Shown one piece after another: positions 1-12,254 of a stretch of DNA of 64,000 nt (the first letter of the stretch is position 1; every line of letters begins with the position of its first letter). Both the position numbers and the translations under genes were made by a program. The notes under the pieces are model-generated. The model had not been told where the DNA came from. It saw only the letters and a program-made list of their open reading frames with translations, and searched no databases. Origin of the DNA: Sciurus carolinensis (taxonomy: Eukaryota > Chordata > Mammalia > Rodentia > Sciuridae); NCBI RefSeq assembly GCF_902686445.1, contig NC_062222.1, positions 45,985,292-46,049,291 of the forward strand, in the 5' to 3' direction.

Positions 1-389
1 AGCCAAACACATCCATCTCCATCTCACCCAAGAGGTTGTGCAACAGCCACCCCTTCCCAACAGTTATCAACTCAGAAATACAGAAGGCCAACCAACTTCC
101 CTCAAGTTGGGTTCACTCCCCTACAATCACAGCTTCCTGGTGGAATCTAGCAAAGCCAAATTTCAGATAAGAGAACATCTTGAGGACCACTTTCCTCCAG
201 CCCTTCCCTGTTTTCCTACTCCCAATATCAAGAAATGACTCTAAAACCCAACTGTGCAAGAACCTCCACTTCAGTGTCCCTTTCTATAGAACTCAACACC
301 AGAAAGCATTCTTACTCAACATTGGGTTTCAAACCCCATTTTTTAAGTCAATAGACAAACTGGGTTTGAAGACCAGACTTAGTTGAGAA

Positions 390-487
390 TTTTCTTTCTT
401 TCCTCCCTTTCTCTCTTCCTTCCTTCTTTCCTTTCTTCCTTCCTTCTTCCCCTCCTTCCCTCCTTCCCTCCCTTCTTCCCTTTTTTT
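390..487. repeat. Pyrimidine (TTCC/TTTC) tract
   Basis: About 100 bases of C/T only, continuous with the tail of the SINE at 488-664, from which it probably grew. Confidence 0.92.
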
Positions 488-664
488 CGGTGCTGGGATG
501 GAATTTAGGGGCACTCTACCACTGAGCTACATCCCCAGTCCTTTTTATTTTTTATTTTGAGTCAGGGTCTCACTAAGTTTCTGAGGCTGACCCGGAACTT
601 GTGATCCTCCTATGCTAGCCTCCTAAATCCTTGGGATAACAGGTGGATGCCACTGTGCCCAGCG
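488..664 (-). mobile_element. Composite B1-like/ID SINE
   Basis: 'cggtgctgggatggaatttaggggcactctaccactgagctacatccccagtcc', then 'gagtcagggtctcactaagt' and 'gggataacaggtggatgcc' in reverse orientation. Confidence 0.92.
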
Positions 665-694
665 TGTTAGTTTGATTATTAAACATAAACTTCA

Positions 695-915
695 TTTTTT
701 TTTTCTTTTTCTTTTTTTGGGGGGTGGGTACTGGGGATTGAACTCAGGGGCACTCCACTGAACGACATTTCCAGTGCTATTTTGTATTTTTTAGAGACAG
801 TCTCACGGAGTTGCTTAGCACCTTGCTCTTGCTGAGGCTGGCTTTGAACTCAAGATCCTCCTGACTCAGCTTCCCAAGCTGCTGGGATTACAGGTGTGCA
901 CCTCTGTGCCCTGCC
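695..915 (-). mobile_element. Composite B1-like/ID SINE
   Basis: T-rich tail, 'gtactggggattgaactcaggggcactcc', 'agagacagtctcacggagttgc' and 'gctgggattacaggtgtgcacc' in reverse orientation. Confidence 0.93.
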
Positions 916-1754
916 ATTTCTTTTTTCACACCTCAATAAACTCTAATCCTTCCACAGGTACTTATCTACTGAACTCTACTTTTCTTGCCTCCTAAAGTGT
1001 CTGAGTGTCAGAATACAGCTGTCACCAACCCTGGTGGAGTGTGTTACTCTCTTAATCCTGTTTTCTTCATATGTTATAGAAGGAAATGGGGCCAAGTGAT
1101 AGCTTGGTATTTCCAGCTCTGTTGTGTGATTCTACATATGGTTTGATTTTTAAATTTGTTTCACTTTCTTCTTTCCCATAGCTCTTAAAATTTTTATGGG
1201 GTCATGGCCAAGGAGTTGAGAAAATACAAAAAGGTCTTTCCATAGTGTGAGTTATTTGCTTGATACCCAGTTCCTGAGAGAGGTATTCAAGAGGCATTCC
1301 CTTCGTTTTAGAGCAAAAAGACACATCTGCATTGTGTTGTGATGGGAATTAAATGATAGAGGTAATGCAATTCATTGTGATTCTAACAGAGACTGAGTTT
1401 TGGAAGAGGTCATAGTACATGGTGCATCTGGAGAGTTTTCCAGGAAAAAAAATCTAAATAAAATTCTGTTATGTTTTAAAATATATATCAATCGTCTTCT
1501 TTCACCACTTAATCTCCCAGGGTGTACACAATGCCTGGTACTTTGTTGGTGCTCAATACATATTTATCAAATGATCAAATGGCAAACTGAAATGAAATGA
1601 AAATAATCTATTACATATCTGGCAGATTAAACTTGAGAATTAACTAAAGAGCATTCACTACACCACCTCTGTAAAAGGAGAATCACTTTTCTACCTGGAT
1701 CTTGTCTTTGCTGATAATAAACAATAGTGGATGCACTTCGGTCAAGTAATACAA

Positions 1755-1940
1755 TTTACTGAGCACTTTATGCAAGACAAATAATTTAGTGGGTGCTTTA
1801 TGTCCATATCTCATTTATTCCTCACAGTAGCCTTATAAATTCATCTCCATTTTACTAATAAGGAAATTGAATGAGAAAGAGGTTAAAAGACTTAAGTTTA
1901 TGTGGAACCAGGATTTTAATCAAGTTCAAAAGTTCTATTT
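1755..1940 (-). mobile_element. MIR SINE remnant
   Basis: 'tatctcatttattcctcacagtagccttataaattcatctccattttactaataaggaaattga' is the reversed MIR core. Confidence 0.78.
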
Positions 1941-3012
1941 TTTAACCCTATCATTCCTTCCTTGGAAAATACCAAGGTGTTCTAACTTCTAATATGCTGT
2001 CTAGGAAGTCCATGTGAAATACTTCTCCCATGCCTTTCATTGCTGTGATATGATCCTACCAGCCATCTATACCAGCCATCCCTGTAGCTAGTATTTATTG
2101 AGCAACAACTTTAACAGTCACCTGCAGCCGTGAGCTAGGTTTGGGTGCCACCCCTCATGAAATTTCCAATTTCATGGGTGGAATGGACAACTATGAAATA
2201 ATGACAATTTGATACTGTGGGAGAAGATGGGACCCAGAAGAGGTACACCCAACCCAGACAAAGGAGCCATTGGAGGCTACATAAGGAAGCCACATCTCAA
2301 TCTTAGTATCTTGCTCATATTTAGAGTGAAGTCACTACGAAGCTAGAGAAATAAAATGGGCTGTGTTTCCAACTTCTGCAAATTATTGGGAACTTAATAA
2401 ATACCTGTTGAACAACTAGTGTCCAATTACCTGAAAAAAATTTAGAGTTACCATGGTTTTGAATCCTCTCTTCCCTTAATCTGTTATCGTTTTCTAAATG
2501 CAGATTACCTTCAGATCATGAGAAATGAAAAAGAGAGACAGATTTCTTAACTGGTACCTTAATTCTGAAAAATTGAGGCATACCATGGCTCTTTCCCCAA
2601 TGACCTGAATAAGATTTGACAATTTTAGCCAAGTTTTACATCAAACCAAATTAATGAAACACATTATTTATCCTTTTATTAAATCAAATAGTGAAGGTGC
2701 ACTTTTGAGCATTTGCAAATATCACTCCTAATTAACCCAAGGACTCTGATCCAGAACAACCCACACTCAGTCAACAAGGTATGTGAGTTTTTGTGTGTAA
2801 GTGAAGGGCTAATGTCAGTATTTTGGTTAAGAGGATCACATAAACTTTTTTAAAAAGAGGGCCAAGAAAAAAAAATGATGTTTAAAATATTGGCTTTGAT
2901 TATTTTAAACTAAAATTCATTAATACTTAAATGTTGTTGTAATTCATTTAAACGAAGATGTATGGGAAAACCCACAGTATTTTAAGTGATTCAATCTCAT
3001 TATAAAACCTAC

Positions 3013-3068
3013 CTTGCCAAGGCAAAAGCATCATCAATGAAACTTGCACGGTCAGCAGAAGAAAATTT
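3013..3068 (-). CDS. ENPEP: ENPEP exon 13 (residues 648-665 and two bases of 666), last exon in window
   Basis: The 56-base exon encodes KFSSADRASFIDDAFALA plus AG of Arg666, the first helices of the C-terminal domain (conserved DR-SLIDDAF pattern in M1 proteins). The acceptor is CATTTTCCCAG|AAAT and the donor GCAAG|GTAGGTT. The coding sequence must continue in exon 14 beyond base 1, because no matching exon is visible in 1-3012. Confidence 0.95.
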
Positions 3069-3187
3069 CTGGGAAAATGAAGAAAAAGAAGTAAAAAATA
3101 TTGTTAAATCAAATGTTGAGAAAAATTAGTATCATTAAAATGCTGTTCTTAGAACAAAAACAATTCATAACCATTGCTGTCTCTTAC
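3069..3187 (-). other. ENPEP: ENPEP intron 12 (119 bases)
   Basis: The shortest intron in the window, phase 0, GT-AG, A-rich. Confidence 0.92.
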
Positions 3188-3324
3188 CCTGTGGTTTGAG
3201 AGAAGATCAGTAGCAATCAGCTTCCAAGTTTGTTCTTCATAATTTACACGATAAAACCCAATATGATCTGGATTTATTTTGAGAAAAGTATTTCCACTAG
3301 GATCAGAAGGGTTCAAAGTTATTC
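3188..3324 (-). CDS. ENPEP: ENPEP exon 12 (residues 602-647)
   Basis: The 137-base exon encodes GITLNPSDPSGNTFLKINPD then HIGFYRVNY, with the G-FYRVNY strand that links the beta domain to the C-terminal helical (ERAP1_C-like) domain. The acceptor is TTTACCACCACAG|GAAT and the donor CAGG|GTAAGAGAC. It ends in phase 0, 119 bases from exon 13. Confidence 0.97.
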
Positions 3325-3839
3325 CTGTGGTGGTAAATAAACACTAATGAGAAACATGTTTGCATATACTGTAAACACAGAGAAATTAGACCCAGAGGGC
3401 AAAAAGAAAAGCAAAGCAAAGAAATATTAGCTCAAGGAGTCAAGTTTTGATTTGGATCCAAAGCCCCAAAGCCTAATTCTTATTTAGTTGCCTAACTTTA
3501 GGATGTCACTGGGGTGAATAAGCTGAAAAAGAAATAAGTAATGTCAGTAAGTGTCCTGTCGTTTGTGACTTACACTTCTTACTGGCAGAAGCTTGCCAAA
3601 TGAATGAAATAATGCTATGCTGGTCAATCCTTTAATAAAAGAAAACAACGCCTAAAGACAGAGAAGCCTGTGCCTTCTGGGACAGTGCATATATTCCAGA
3701 TCACAATGGACTCATTACATAAAGAATATTTACCATGGCAGCCTGGGGAGGTGATTAAAAATGTAAACATTTAAAACCAGCCATTGAAACTGACGAAAAT
3801 GGCTATTGCTAGGAATAATGATTTAAGAATCAATAGTCC

Positions 3840-3939
3840 TCCTTTTTCCCCCCTCCCTTTCTTTGCAGTCCTAGGCATTGAAACCAGGGCCTATGTTCTC
3901 TAGGCAAGTGCTCTACCACTGAACTACATCCCCAGTCCC
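3840..3939 (-). mobile_element. ID SINE
   Basis: 'gcagtcctaggcattgaaaccagggcctatgttctctaggcaagtgctctaccactgaactacatccccagtccc' in reverse orientation. Confidence 0.92.
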
Positions 3940-5109
3940 AGTAAAGCTTTTAAAGTGTCAAGAAGACCTACAACTGATTTGGAGTTCAAATGGAACATTC
4001 TTGATTTTTCATTTCGTTCTTTTTCTTGCAGTTTTATTTATCTTGGTAAAATCTTTTCTCTCCTTTCAATTGGTTGTAACATTTTTTTCAATAGTGAATT
4101 CACCAAGTTAACTTTCTTTCTAAAGTTGCATCTAATAGTCTCATACAGAGATTTTAGAAAGCCCAACATTGAAGGAATAAAGACTTAGGTTTTAAGTTAA
4201 ACATATCCACATAAAATTATAGCTGTGTTCTGACATGACCAGTATTTGTTAGTGTAACTTCTTTGCTTTCCAATTCCTATACTTTTTGTTTGCATGGACA
4301 ATATCCAATTTAAATAGTGATGTGAGGACACGTAGTCTATTTGAGGAATTTCAAACGGTTGAGTGCAGTGACGATGGAGAGAGTAATACTCAAAAACAAA
4401 GACGAGGGTGGCAATGAAGGTCATGCACCAAGAGTCCACCTTCTGAGAGGGGGAAGATAGGACTGGTTTTTAAGCAGGAACATAACATGCTCAAGTCTGT
4501 TTTCTGGACAGGTAACTTTGAGAGTGGCATGAGAAATACTTTGAAAGGGGTTCTAGAAAAAAGAAGACTCATTCAGAATCCACTGTCATAACGAAGGACA
4601 AGAAAGGATAAGGGCTTATGTTGATGTGGAGATAATAAAAACAGGAGGTGATGGAGTCAAGAGACACATTACAGGGAAGACCAACACAACCCTTCTGACT
4701 TGATGTGGACAGTTGGAGGAAGGGAGAAGGGCTTGCATGATTGGATGAATAATGGTGTTGCCATTAGAGAACAGAGGAAGGTAAGTCAGTTTGGGAGGAA
4801 AGATGATTTAAATTTTGGAAGTGTTTGCAAGGTCTGGAAGATATCCAGGACACAGTAGTTTTTCATAATATATGAGTAGGCTCTTCAACAAGACAATATG
4901 TTTCTTTAGGAACTTTCAGAGTAGGTACTTGATAAATTATAAACCCTTACCTCACTCACGTAGTATTAATCTTTCTTTGTCATTCTCCCATGGACAAGTT
5001 GTTGAAAGGAAGCTAATCTTTTGGCAACCTTACACTTTGAATGTTTGTATCAGAAGGAGATTCTCTTGCTAAGCAGAAAGCCATATGTTACAGAAGAAAC
5101 AACATGAAC

Positions 5110-5325
5110 TTTTGAGTCTGAAAGTCTTAGGATGAAGTCCTTTCTTTGTGGTTTAATAGTGCTGTCAACTTGGTCAAATCACTTGACTCCTGTGTCCCCA
5201 TTCACCAGGAGGAAAACAGATAAAAATCCCTCAGGCCTTTTGCAAAGATTAAATAAGATAACATAGGTAAAGTGTTGGTCACTTAGTTATGTGTCCAACA
5301 GATGGTAGCTATCCCCATTATTATG
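5110..5325 (+). mobile_element. MIR SINE remnant
   Basis: 'gtgctgtcaacttggtcaaatcacttgactcctgtgtcccc ... gcaaagattaaataagataacataggtaaagtg ... tagctatccccattattatg' spans most of MIR. Confidence 0.8.
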
Positions 5326-5404
5326 AAAGGGGATATGCTGCCAGTTCTATAAATAGTGGAGCAAATATAAATAACATTGAGAAGTTCCTGGCAATCCATC
5401 TAAA

Positions 5405-5550
5405 TACTGCAGTATTTTAGTGTGCTTTATATGTACCCAGTTAAGCCTGTCTAGGGTCACTGTGATTTTTCTCACTTTATAGATGAGGAAGCTGAGATCC
5501 AGGAAGTTAGTAGTTAAGGACTTTCCAAGTTCATGCTACTTTCAGAACAG
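5405..5550 (-). mobile_element. MIR SINE remnant
   Basis: 'ctcactttatagatgaggaagctgagatccaggaagtta' is the typical reversed MIR core. Confidence 0.75.
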
Positions 5551-8500
5551 TTGACAGAAGCAAAATATTGTTGGGTGGTTTAGTTACATAATGAAGTAAG
5601 TAGGACTAAAATATTGAGTCTATTCCTGGTGACACAGAGAAGTATGGGTGTGTTTCCTTTTTTGTTTCTCCGTTTACTTTTTATTCATTTTTTTTTCTGA
5701 CTGTAAGAGTAGTGTTTGTTTTTTATGGAGACTGATAATTACCTTTTCCCAAGGAGCAGATACAACCATTCTTTAATGTTACTATTTTATATAAATAGTT
5801 ATAACAAATTTTAGACAAGAAGACAGCTTGCAATAATCTGAGATTCCTAGAGAATGAAACATTTTTCTTGATAAAGGCTGTATTGCTTGCACTAGTCCTT
5901 TGAGCAGATTAATTTTTAGCATGTAATGACAGAGTTTACATCTTATTAAGTTTTGTGCATCACTTACTAGTAAAACACCTGAAAGATTCAAGAGCTATAC
6001 TGTTTGACTCATAATACACAAAATATACTTAAAGAGCTAAAAAATTCATACGGGGATGCATTGTCAGTTTATGGGGTTAAGGAAGAAAATTTCAGTCTCT
6101 AAAACTAAAGGTAACATGATCCATTGTTGAATTGGATAATGTTTACAACAAAATGCCATTCAAGAAAGTATGAATGATTATATTAGCAATAATTATAGGG
6201 TCTCTCCCAAATCTCAGTAGTTTATTAGAATTTTCCTGGAAAGAAAGGTATAGTTTTCATATGAAATGAACAGGAGTCTGAGAAAATGCAACCTTCCTGT
6301 TGTGGGGAAGGATTATCAGTGGTGATGATTTCGGCAACTGGGAAAAAAAATTGCAAAGGAGACTTAGTGAAGATTGGCCAGTGTCTCCAGTTTGCCCAGG
6401 GTAGGGGCCCGACTGAGATGGCACATGTGTTCCAGGCATATTGACTGTTCTGGTCCTATAGAGAACAGTGTATGTGGCAGGGACCTGTTAGTTATTCACC
6501 ACACTGTTCCCTTTTCCTCCTGGGTACAGAGCTAAACTGTATGTATTGGCCTCCTTGCAGTGAGGTAGCAGCACATGATTGAGAACTGGCCATAAAGTGT
6601 AGGCAGAAGCAATGGATGTATTTCTAGGCCTATTCTCTCAATTAACTTCCTCTGTTTCCGTCCAGATACAAAAAATCTAGCAAGGGATTCCAACAACCAA
6701 AGGGAGGATAGAATCAGAAGGAGGAGGAAAACAGGATTTCTAAGTTGTTATTTAATGGAGATTCACCCAAGAGAGAAGGCAAGTCAGAAATACCTTCTTC
6801 AGATTGTTGCACAAACAAGAAAATTTTTTTGCATCAAGCTACTATTGATAGTTTCTAAGTACAATAATTATGGTCACCTGGAGGATGTAATATATCAGAC
6901 TATCACAGTTTGATGACATCTTAAAATAACTGATCTACCTTAACTCTGCCCTAATCCTTACTAAGTAAACTTTTCCCCTGGGAAGAGACACCAATTAGTT
7001 GACGTGAGTGTGCTGGTTCACTAGGCCAGGATATTTTATCTGTGTAAATTAACAAATTAGCATTCTTGCTTAATCTCTTGTATGTTTGGTTTAGATGAAT
7101 AAATTTCCAAGTCTTGGTTGACCATGGTTGAAATAACAAACTGAGTTTCTAAACCAGCACAACGGAATACATAATCATCCAAAGTTTGCACATTCCATGA
7201 GGCTCGGCTTAAAAAAAAAATGAAGACCTTTGCTTTTTGTCATTGTGTATAAAATTACATGCTCACCATTATTTTGGTAATAAATATTTAAGTATAGGCA
7301 TTATAAATTTTCAGTAAACCCTATTTTTATGATAGAATGGTTATTTAAAGTATCCAGTGATAGTTGAATCTGAAAGTTAGAACTATAAAACCTGTCATCC
7401 CAGAGTCTATATCTCTCATAGGCCTCAGATCCTTTGTACTTAGGGATGCCTATTTGAAAATACTATGTTTTAGCAAGGTTGATAACCCGAGATCACACTA
7501 AATATTAGAAAGTGGCAAATTAGAAGTAAAAATGTCAGTATAACACTAAATGTAGAAGCATTAACAATAGCCAAAACAGTATCTGACACTAAAAATAAAG
7601 AGGTTACTAAAACATACACAGGCAACAGCCCTACACTGAGTGAGGACTCACCAAATTGTCAGGATGTCCCTAGCACCTTTCTTGGTAATAGAGTGCACAG
7701 GGGACAAGAAACATGAGGTGCAGTTTGTGTCTTCAAGAAACTTAAAATTTAATTGAAAAAGAAGAGAAAGAGCATATGAAGCTTACATGCCAATGATTTT
7801 GTTGGAAATATAAAGGAACAATGGTAAATGGAACTGACAGCATAAAATATACTACAGAAAAAGTATCAAGAGTAACTATCTTTTAATAAAGTCCCAATGA
7901 GGAAATAACAGCAGTGAGGATAAAGACACACATTGTATTTGGGGAAGAAGGAATTCATTTTAACAGAGATAAATTCATTTAAAAGAGAATGTAGTTAGTA
8001 TTTATAGTTATAAAAGGAAAGATTTTTAGGGCAGTTTGGAATAGCCTGAAAAGGTTTGTGATAGAGACCTTTGTTTGTCTTTGGTTAGAAAGTACATGTT
8101 TAATTTTTTATAATGCTTAAAATATCATGTAAGATATGAATGTAAATAAAAAGATCTTGAGGGGGTAAGTCCCACTATTGCCTGGGGAGTTTTAACTGAT
8201 GAATCATCAAAGAAACCAAGAGGAGTGAGGCAGGATTGGTAACACGAGCTGGTTTCCCATTCAGTACACTCAGGACATGTTCGTCATCTGTGCGCTAAGC
8301 TGAGAGCCGAAGATGTTCTCAAACAGGAAACAGGAACTTATTGCATAGCCTAAAAATGGAGCAGGCACTTTGAAGTAGGAAGAGATGCTAGTTTGTTTCT
8401 GGCTAAGTGGCCAGGAACAGAAACAACAGCAACAGATAAGTTTCTTTTCCTCAAGGAATATTCCGTGGGAGAAGAGACAAAGAGAAGTCAATAGTTACAG

Positions 8501-8734
8501 AGAAAAAATGTGTTATATGTAATGCCACAAGGGCAGAAAGGGGAGTGAGAGCTCCCTCTCTCTTTTCCAAGCTAACATTCCCTGTCCAGAGCACAGGATC
8601 CCCCAAGACTTCCATAACAGCAAAGCTGGTAGAGTTTAGAGTAAATCTAAACCTCACAAAAGAATTTATAATACAAGTAAAAAAACAATGGTGGAAAAAA
8701 CCTACTGAAGTCACAGAGAAACTTGTACACAAAT

Positions 8735-9050
8735 GATTATAGCAGCACTATTGACCATAGATGAAGGATAGAAATGATTCAAATATCTGTCAGTTGATAA
8801 CTGGACAAAGGAAGATTATATATCTATATAATGGAATATAATTTAGCAATAAAAAGGAGTGAAGTGCTACTATATGCTACAAGTAGGAAGAACCATGAAA
8901 ACATTAAGTTAAATGAAAAAAAGAAAAAATTGCTTTGTATATAGATCATGTATATATAAAATTATATATGCATATATAATTTCATTTATATGAAATGTAT
9001 AGAAGAGATAAATCTATAAATGAATAAAGTTGTTTATTGTTCAATTTGGG
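8735..9050 (+). mobile_element. Old L1 3' fragment
   Basis: 'atagcagcactattgaccatagatg ... atatctgtcagttgataactgg ... ggaatataatttagcaataaaaagg ... catgaaaacattaagttaaatg' is the L1 ORF2-end order. Confidence 0.8.
8959..8982. repeat. Perfect 24-bp palindrome
   Basis: The 12-base arm AAATTATATATG is followed immediately by its exact reverse complement. A second small hairpin (atttcat/atgaaat) follows at 8980-8997. Confidence 0.97.
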
Positions 9051-9185
9051 CTGAGGCATGGAAGGATAGAGGGGTGATAGATAAAGGTAAGGGTTTCTTT
9101 CTGAGGTGATAAAAATGTTCTAAAATTGCCTGTGCTGATGTTACTGTGAATATACCAGAAAAACAGCAGATTGTAATCTTTAAAT

Positions 9186-9290
9186 GGGTGGACTGTGGAG
9201 TAGGATGGAAGTCATTGGTAGAGTGTGTGCTTTGCATGTATAAGGCCTTGGGTTCAATCTCCAGCACTGTAAAATAAATAAAATAAAGGG
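9186..9290 (+). mobile_element. ID SINE
   Basis: 'gtcattggtagagtgtgtgctttgcatgtataaggccttgggttcaatctccagcac' with an (AAAT)n-like tail. Confidence 0.88.
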
Positions 9291-9550
9291 TAAATTTAAA
9301 GGTATGTGATTTATATCTCAAAGTTGTTTTTGAAAAAAATCAACTAGAAACGAAATTCACTTGCCTGGTGAACTCAGACATAATTAATATTTTAGGATGC
9401 TTTGCAGGAGCAAGTAGTCATATATAGATAACAGACAAGTGATCTGCTTTTAGCCTCAAGAAGCCATAGGTGAAGTACATGCCCAGTGCTCTTCTGAGAC
9501 CAAGTCCTGATGGAATGGAGCAAAGGACAGTCTAGTTTGTCTTACATAAG

Positions 9551-9775
9551 AAATGTTTTGAGTTGGGTACAGTGATGTATGCCTGTAATTCCAGAGACTC
9601 TGGAGGCTAAGACAGGAGAATCACAGTTTCAAAGCCAGCCTCAACAATTTCGTGATATCCCTGCCTCAAAATAATAAATAAAAAGGGCTGGGAATGTAGC
9701 TCAGTGGAGGGCACTTGCCTAGCATGCAAGAGGCTCAGAGTTCAAATCCCAGTACTGCAAAATAAAAATAAAAGA
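9551..9775 (+). mobile_element. Composite B1-like/ID SINE
   Basis: 'gttgggtacagtgatgtatgcctgtaattccagag ... gggctgggaatgtagctcagtggagggcacttgcctagcatgcaagaggc ... tcaaatcccagtactgc' with an A-rich tail. Confidence 0.93.
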
Positions 9776-9854
9776 CAAGTTTTGAGACATAAAAAAAAGT
9801 ATATTGGTAAAGGTATTAAGCAAGATTCTTCTGGGATTAGTGCTAAAACCTGCC

Positions 9855-9856
<2 letters not shown>

Positions 9857-9896
<40 letters not shown>

Positions 9897-9898
9897 TG
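9857..9898. repeat. (ATT)n microsatellite, about 13 units
   Basis: Uninterrupted ATT triplets. Confidence 0.96.
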
Positions 9899-10100
9899 GT
9901 GATATGGAAGTCTGTGATCATGTCTCCTTGTTTCTATATAACTCTAGAATTTTTCAAGTAAGAAAAAGACAAATCAATAGAGAGAACAAGAGAAAAACTT
10001 TAAGAAAATGAGTGGTCTAATTTAATGAGAGCATTAAAAAAAACCCAGGCCTGCTACAAAACATTTTAAGAAATTCAGTGATATATTTATTTGATATAAA

Positions 10101-10147
10101 GGAAAAAAAAAGAAGAAGAAGAAGAAGAAAGGAAGGAGAGAGGAGGG
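10101..10147. repeat. A/AAG/GGA-rich purine tract
   Basis: A9, then (GAA)7 and ggaaggagagagga. Confidence 0.9.
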
Positions 10148-10437
10148 ATGGAGGGAATGAAGCCAACTTATACCTTGATCTCCCAAAGCTGGGTAGGCAG
10201 CTCTTCTTCTTTGGGTGTGGGTATTCATTATTATGTCAGTCATGGCAAATTATTAAAAAGATTATCTCAAAGTAGAAAAGTTATTGTAGATAAAGATTTA
10301 GACTCATCAATAAATTATTTAAGAGGTTTCTTTAAGCTGAAATTCATTTAACTTTTAGCTTTATGTGTGCCTCTTCACAGTTATTTTAATGTAGAACATT
10401 GATTCGAAGAAGAAATAAATCAATTGATAATATTTAC

Positions 10438-10517
10438 CTCCTTTTTCTGACCTATTGTAGATGTCAATATTTGACACATCATTTTCCATCCATCTAATTG
10501 GAATATTCCATGTGTAG
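10438..10517 (-). CDS. ENPEP: ENPEP exon 11 (residues 575-601 and one base of 602)
   Basis: The 80-base exon completes Gly575 and encodes YTWNIPIRWMENDVSNIDIY then NRSEKG, in the small beta-sandwich domain. The acceptor is TTTAAAAAATTTTAG|CTAC and the donor GGAG|GTAAATATT. Asn596 (NRS) is a sequon. It is the least conserved exon here apart from the stalk: the middle (MENDVSNIDIY) differs from the human segment as recalled, but the ends and phase match. Confidence 0.94.
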
Positions 10518-12142
10518 CTAAAATTTTTTAAAGAGAAAAAAATTTGTTTATTACTAAAAGAAAAAAAAGTCAAAAGTAAAAATCAAGACAAGCATATTTT
10601 CCTTATCTAATCATCCAATGTGTACTATGTAACCAATACAGTTAATAAATTGTGCTTTAGTAATAAAAATATGTCAGGTAACTGCTCCTAATTTCTATAA
10701 ATTCATAAAATGTGAAAATTTGCATCAAAAAATTATCCAAGGATGATTATTATTCAATGAAGTGCTTTGAGGCTTTGGAATAAAGAAATTGCATAAATTA
10801 CATAAGTATAAAATATCACACATAACATTGAGCATTTGAATACATGCTTGCATACACCTTATATGCTATGGTTTCTGTCAAGGAACACAAGACATTGTTA
10901 AAATTCAAAAGCAGTCTGCAAAATTCTATTAAGGAATTACATTTTAGAAGTTACATTTAAATTATAACACCACCGCCATTTCCAAAAGTTTACACGCTCT
11001 TTTAACTAGAATCATGAGAACACATGCTCTAAAGGAAAAATTTTGAGATGTTTCAGGGGTTTCCAGTTGTTCTCTTTAGCTACTTAGTATTTTCTTACAG
11101 AATGGTGGGGAAGTAGCTTTGTATTTGGATAAAATATATACCTAATATTTTAGTCTTGAAATCTCAAAAAAGAGATCACCAATGCCATTTGATGGTTCTC
11201 ATATCAATCACAAATGCATCATCTCATGTATCTAGAGAGAAGATGAATCTAGGTACCAATAACTGATTTGAATTTCTACTCAGAGTTGGTTTTTCTGCCA
11301 ACATTCAATTCCTTAACAGAGAATGAGGGTTGGCATTTCTCCCTTTTAGAATATATTAAAATTTGTTATTCAAGGAGAATAGATTTTTGCTATCTACATG
11401 AAACAGTAATTTTTTTTTTTTTTTTTGCTTTATACTGTTGAAGTGTTTTGCAGGACTTTTTACTGACTCCTTTGGAATATTTTATTGCAGTGGAATTTTT
11501 TGACTATAAGTTTCATAAAACGAGTACATAAATTATTTCTTGGGTCCTATTGTGGACACAGTTGATGCTTATTCCCTAGAAACCCAGATCCCACTGTGCT
11601 TTCCCCAGGCAGCAACCAACACCTGGGTCTTTCTGCCAGAGGGCTGTCCTCAGGCTGTCTGAGCAGGAAAGCCAGAAGTTCCTGAGAATTTGCATTCTTC
11701 TGGATGCCACCCTGACCAATGACTGATTGGTGTGAGAACCTTTCTTACCCCATGCATCAGGAACACTCTGAAGTATGATCTGCACAGGTTCCAGAACTTA
11801 TGTGCAGGACTGAGCCAGGTACCCTCTGCTGGACTGCTTCATACAGCACCTCTGCTGGACTTCCTTCCCTTCTTCGCCTTTCCCTATCCTACACCCATCT
11901 TGACCATCATTCCTTAGAGATACTTCCTAAGGAGTCGCTTTCACTCAAACGATCATCTCAGGGTCTACTTTTAGGGAAGCCATCCTAAGAGCACTTGCAG
12001 CCTCTCCTAAGACAGACATTGTTAAATAACCACATCCCTGTTAATATTGTGCTGCCACACAGACTAACATTTTCTGCATCTTTTTCCCAGTGGCAAACAT
12101 GACTGGAACAACAGAGGATGCAGAGCACAATGGGACTTCTCA

Positions 12143-12146
<4 letters not shown>

Positions 12147-12181
<35 letters not shown>

Positions 12182-12254
12182 GTGCTGGGGATTGAACCCA
12201 GGGCCTTGTGCTTACAAGGCAAGCACTCTACTGACTGAGCTCTCTCCCCAGCAC
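12147..12254 (-). mobile_element. ID SINE, recent, with target duplication
   Basis: A 36-base T run and a near-perfect reverse ID. TGGGACTTC(T/A)CATCTT is duplicated at 12131-12146 and 12255-12270, marking a young insertion. Confidence 0.96.

Larger units (their letters stand above)
1..3012 (-). other. ENPEP: ENPEP intron 13 (partial)
   Basis: Phase 2 intron whose 3' end lies outside. It holds a pyrimidine tract, two reversed composite SINEs (488-664, 695-915) and a reversed MIR (1755-1940). The remainder (940-1750, 1950-3000) is unassigned. Confidence 0.8.
3325..10437 (-). other. ENPEP: ENPEP intron 11 (7.1 kb)
   Basis: Phase 1 intron. It contains ID elements (3840-3939, 9186-9290), a composite SINE (9551-9775), an old L1 3' fragment (8735-9050) with a perfect palindrome, MIR remnants (5110-5325, 5405-5550), an (ATT)n microsatellite and a purine tract. 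The stretch 5560-8730 is mostly unassigned, without coding signal. Confidence 0.8.

Noticed and set aside
1..3012. Search for ENPEP exon 14
   Set aside because: No stretch on the minus strand gives the expected helical-domain residues with splice sites. The exon must lie beyond the window.
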